A stretch of DNA of 64,000 bases from Poindextera sp036494815 (GTDB taxonomy: Bacteria > Pseudomonadota > Alphaproteobacteria > Caulobacterales > Caulobacteraceae): NCBI GenBank assembly GCA_036494815.1, contig DASXNV010000110.1:17347-81346 (forward strand), written 5' to 3'. Of this stretch, positions 62,974 through 64,000 are shown piece after piece; positions within the stretch are counted from its first letter, which is position 1, and every line of letters begins with the position of its first letter. A model generated the notes under the pieces. The model was not told the origin of the DNA. It saw nothing but the letters and a program-made list of their open reading frames with translations, and ran no database searches. The translations under genes were made by a program, and so were the position numbers.

Positions 62974-63240
62974 TTACTTCACGACGTAGGGGAGCAGGGC
63001 GAGGAAGCGGGCGCGCTTGATGGCTTTCGCCAGTTCGCGTTGCTTCTTGGCCGAGACCGCGGTGATGCGCGACGGAACGATCTTGCCGCGCTCGGAGACG
63101 TAACGCTGCAGGAGCTTGACGTCCTTGTAGTCGATCTTCGGCGCGCCGGCGCCGGAGAACGGGCAAACCTTGCGGCGGCGGAAGAAGGGGCGGCGGGCGC
63201 CGCCGGCGGGCGCGCCGGCTTCGGGGGCTGTATCGGTCAT
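62974..63240 (-). CDS. rpsR: 30S ribosomal protein bS18
   Basis: The 88-residue protein has PFFRRRKVCPFSGAGAPKID and then YKDVKLLQRYVSERGKIVPS and RITAVSAKKQRELAKAIKRA, all standard for S18. Its first 15 residues are an Ala/Gly/Pro extension. It pairs with S6 on the platform of the 30S subunit and lies directly after rpsF with an 11-base gap. No second S18 or zinc-free version is in the window. Confidence 0.97.
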   Translation of the reverse strand: MTDTAPEAGAPAGGARRPFFRRRKVCPFSGAGAPKIDYKDVKLLQRYVSERGKIVPSRITAVSAKKQRELAKAIKRARFLALLPYVVK

Positions 63241-63251
63241 GATGTCTATCC

Positions 63252-63668
63252 TTAGGCCGGAACGTCTTCGAATTCGCGACGCGGGGCGTCACGACCTTCA
63301 CGGTCGCCTCGGCCTTCACGGCCTTCGCGATCGCCGCGTTCGCGATCGCGACGCGCCAGCACGGGGGACAGTTCCAGATCCAGTTCCTCGACCCGAACGG
63401 TCATGTAGCGCAGCACGTCTTCATTGATCGACAGCTGACGCTCCATCTCCTTCACGGCCGGCGCCGGGGCGTCGATCGCGAGCAGGGAGTAGTGACCCTT
63501 GCGGTTCTTCTTGATGCGGTAGGTGAGGTTGCGCAGACCCCAATATTCGATCTTGGCGATGTGGCCGCCGCCCTCTTCGATGAGGTGCTTCAGTTGATCG
63601 TTCAGCGCCTCGGCCTGTTGCGGGGAGATATCCTGCCGCGCAATGACCACGTGCTCGTAAAAAGCCAT
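63252..63668 (-). CDS. rpsF: 30S ribosomal protein bS6
   Basis: The 138-residue protein has EHVVIARQDISPQQAEALND, KIEYWGLRNLTYRIKKNRKG and HYSLLAIDAPAPAVKEMERQ: the S6 fold. The C-terminal 30 residues are a charged Arg/Asp/Glu/Gly tail with a repeated GDREGR unit, unlike E. coli, where glutamates are added by RimK instead. It pairs with S18. GGAAGAAGGACATC precedes the ATG. Its promoter and long leader lie upstream. Confidence 0.97.
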   Translation of the reverse strand: MAFYEHVVIARQDISPQQAEALNDQLKHLIEEGGGHIAKIEYWGLRNLTYRIKKNRKGHYSLLAIDAPAPAVKEMERQLSINEDVLRYMTVRVEELDLELSPVLARRDRERGDREGREGRGDREGRDAPRREFEDVPA

Positions 63669-63809
63669 GATGTCCTTCTTCCGTTGTGGAGGGCGGCGCC
63701 GTCTCGCCTCGGAAGCTGGCGAGAGAGCGATGGATCATCGCGCGGCGTTCCGGACCGAATGTCCGAAAGCAGAGGCTCCGCGTGAGACCGCCTACCGGGA
63801 AAGGCGGGG
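63669..63809 (-). promoter_or_regulatory. rpsF leader with hairpins (possible S6:S18 control)
   Basis: The mRNA before rpsF, about 140 bases from the likely start site, can form several hairpins: GCGATG-ATC-CATCGC, CGGAC-ATTCG-GTCCG and GCCT...AGGC. In many bacteria S6 and S18 bind their own leader through a conserved CCG-containing loop. I see a structured leader but cannot confirm that motif. Confidence 0.35.
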
Positions 63810-63838
63810 CTAATAGGGGAAAGTCGGGGATTTGGCAA
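63810..63838 (-). promoter_or_regulatory. Candidate promoter of rpsF-rpsR-rplI
   Basis: On the minus strand TTGCCA (63838-63833) and TATTAG (63815-63810) are 17 bases apart, a good -35/-10 pair. Transcription would begin near 63803, about 135 bases before the rpsF ATG. Confidence 0.6.
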
Positions 63839-63881
63839 GGCTTGGCGTCGAGGGCGACTCGGCGATCGACTGATTTATGGG
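63839..63881. other. Short intergenic stretch upstream of the rpsF promoter
   Basis: I see no gene or motif here. It separates the rpsF promoter from the inverted repeat to the right. Confidence 0.3.
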
Positions 63882-63978
63882 ACCACGAAGGACGCAAAGA
63901 ACACGAAGGAGGCTCTCGCCTGCTTATCGCGGCAAGCGCCCGGCCTCTTCTTTGCGGCCTTCGTGTCCTTCGTGGTTC
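63882..63978. repeat. Imperfect inverted repeat (CACGAAGG type)
   Basis: The left arm CCACGAAGGACGCAAAGAA and CACGAAGGAGG, and the right arm CTTTGCGGCC and TTCGTGTCCTTCGTGG, are reverse complements with a few mismatches. The element is of the common dispersed CCACGAAGG repeat type. The window ends soon after it, so a nearby neighbour cannot be judged. Confidence 0.65.
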
Positions 63979-64000
63979 AATTTTTAAGCTACGCCGGGTG

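Overview
The window is high-GC (strong G/C bias at third codon positions), densely coded, and reads as chromosomal DNA of an alphaproteobacterium, most likely of the Caulobacteraceae (Caulobacter/Phenylobacterium type). The evidence is the order dapA-smpB, then rpoZ-RSH (RelA/SpoT)-pyrE-pdxJ-acpS-lepB-rnc-era-recO-parC, a motB with no motA next to it, a fused cysNC, a TorF-type porin and a long-tailed bS6. The lineage is inferred from gene content and order, not from a search. I see no tRNA, rRNA, CRISPR array, prophage or intact insertion sequence.

Layout. 1-2.5 kb: the 3' part of an anti-sigma factor, a secreted S8 protease and a TorF-like porin. 2.5-7.8 kb: an accessory stretch with a glycosyltransferase, a GIY-YIG protein, a decayed kdpA, a membrane coiled-coil protein, a small broken low-GC gene, a DUF1801 protein and a frameshifted membrane protein. 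8-13.5 kb: dnaE, rpsB and tsf. 13.7-31 kb: an EgtB-EgtD fusion for ergothioneine, a perfect inverted repeat, a KGG stress protein, DUF1345, a lone receiver protein, cysD-cysNC for sulfate activation, an OmpR-type two-component pair, an MBL hydrolase, hrpB, an amino-acid permease, a small cytochrome-oxidase subunit, a glycine-zipper lipoprotein and two RNA methyltransferases. 31-34.3 kb: a TetR regulator followed by a BtuFCD-like ABC importer. 34.3-43.3 kb: a lytic transglycosylase, dapA-smpB, a serine carboxypeptidase, a DMSP-lyase-like cupin, an MFS transporter, a frameshifted aminoglycoside acetyltransferase and two orphan genes. 43.5-56.2 kb: UDGb and NYN proteins, folK, and the rpoZ-to-parC housekeeping block. 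56.3-64 kb: mostly minus strand, with bpt, motB, hemB, DUF4870, a divergent exported methyltransferase-like protein, dnaB, and the rpsF-rpsR-rplI operon.

Many genes are translationally coupled by 1-4 base start/stop overlaps: anti-sigma/protease, cysD/cysNC, response regulator/kinase, the ABC genes, dapA/smpB, S10 peptidase/cupin, pyrE/pdxJ/acpS and lepB/rnc/era. Several of these use TTG or GTG in the overlap.

The observations I rate highest are these. The periplasmic part of the first anti-sigma factor looks homologous to the propeptide of the S8 protease encoded right after it, which suggests a protease-gated signalling pair. EgtB and EgtD are fused in the order opposite to that of fungal Egt1. 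A DMSP-lyase-like cupin lies beside a peptidase and a transporter. Three accessory genes (kdpA, a DoxX-like protein and an AAC(6')-like acetyltransferase) are each broken by one base. The 5' third of parC has visibly different codon use.
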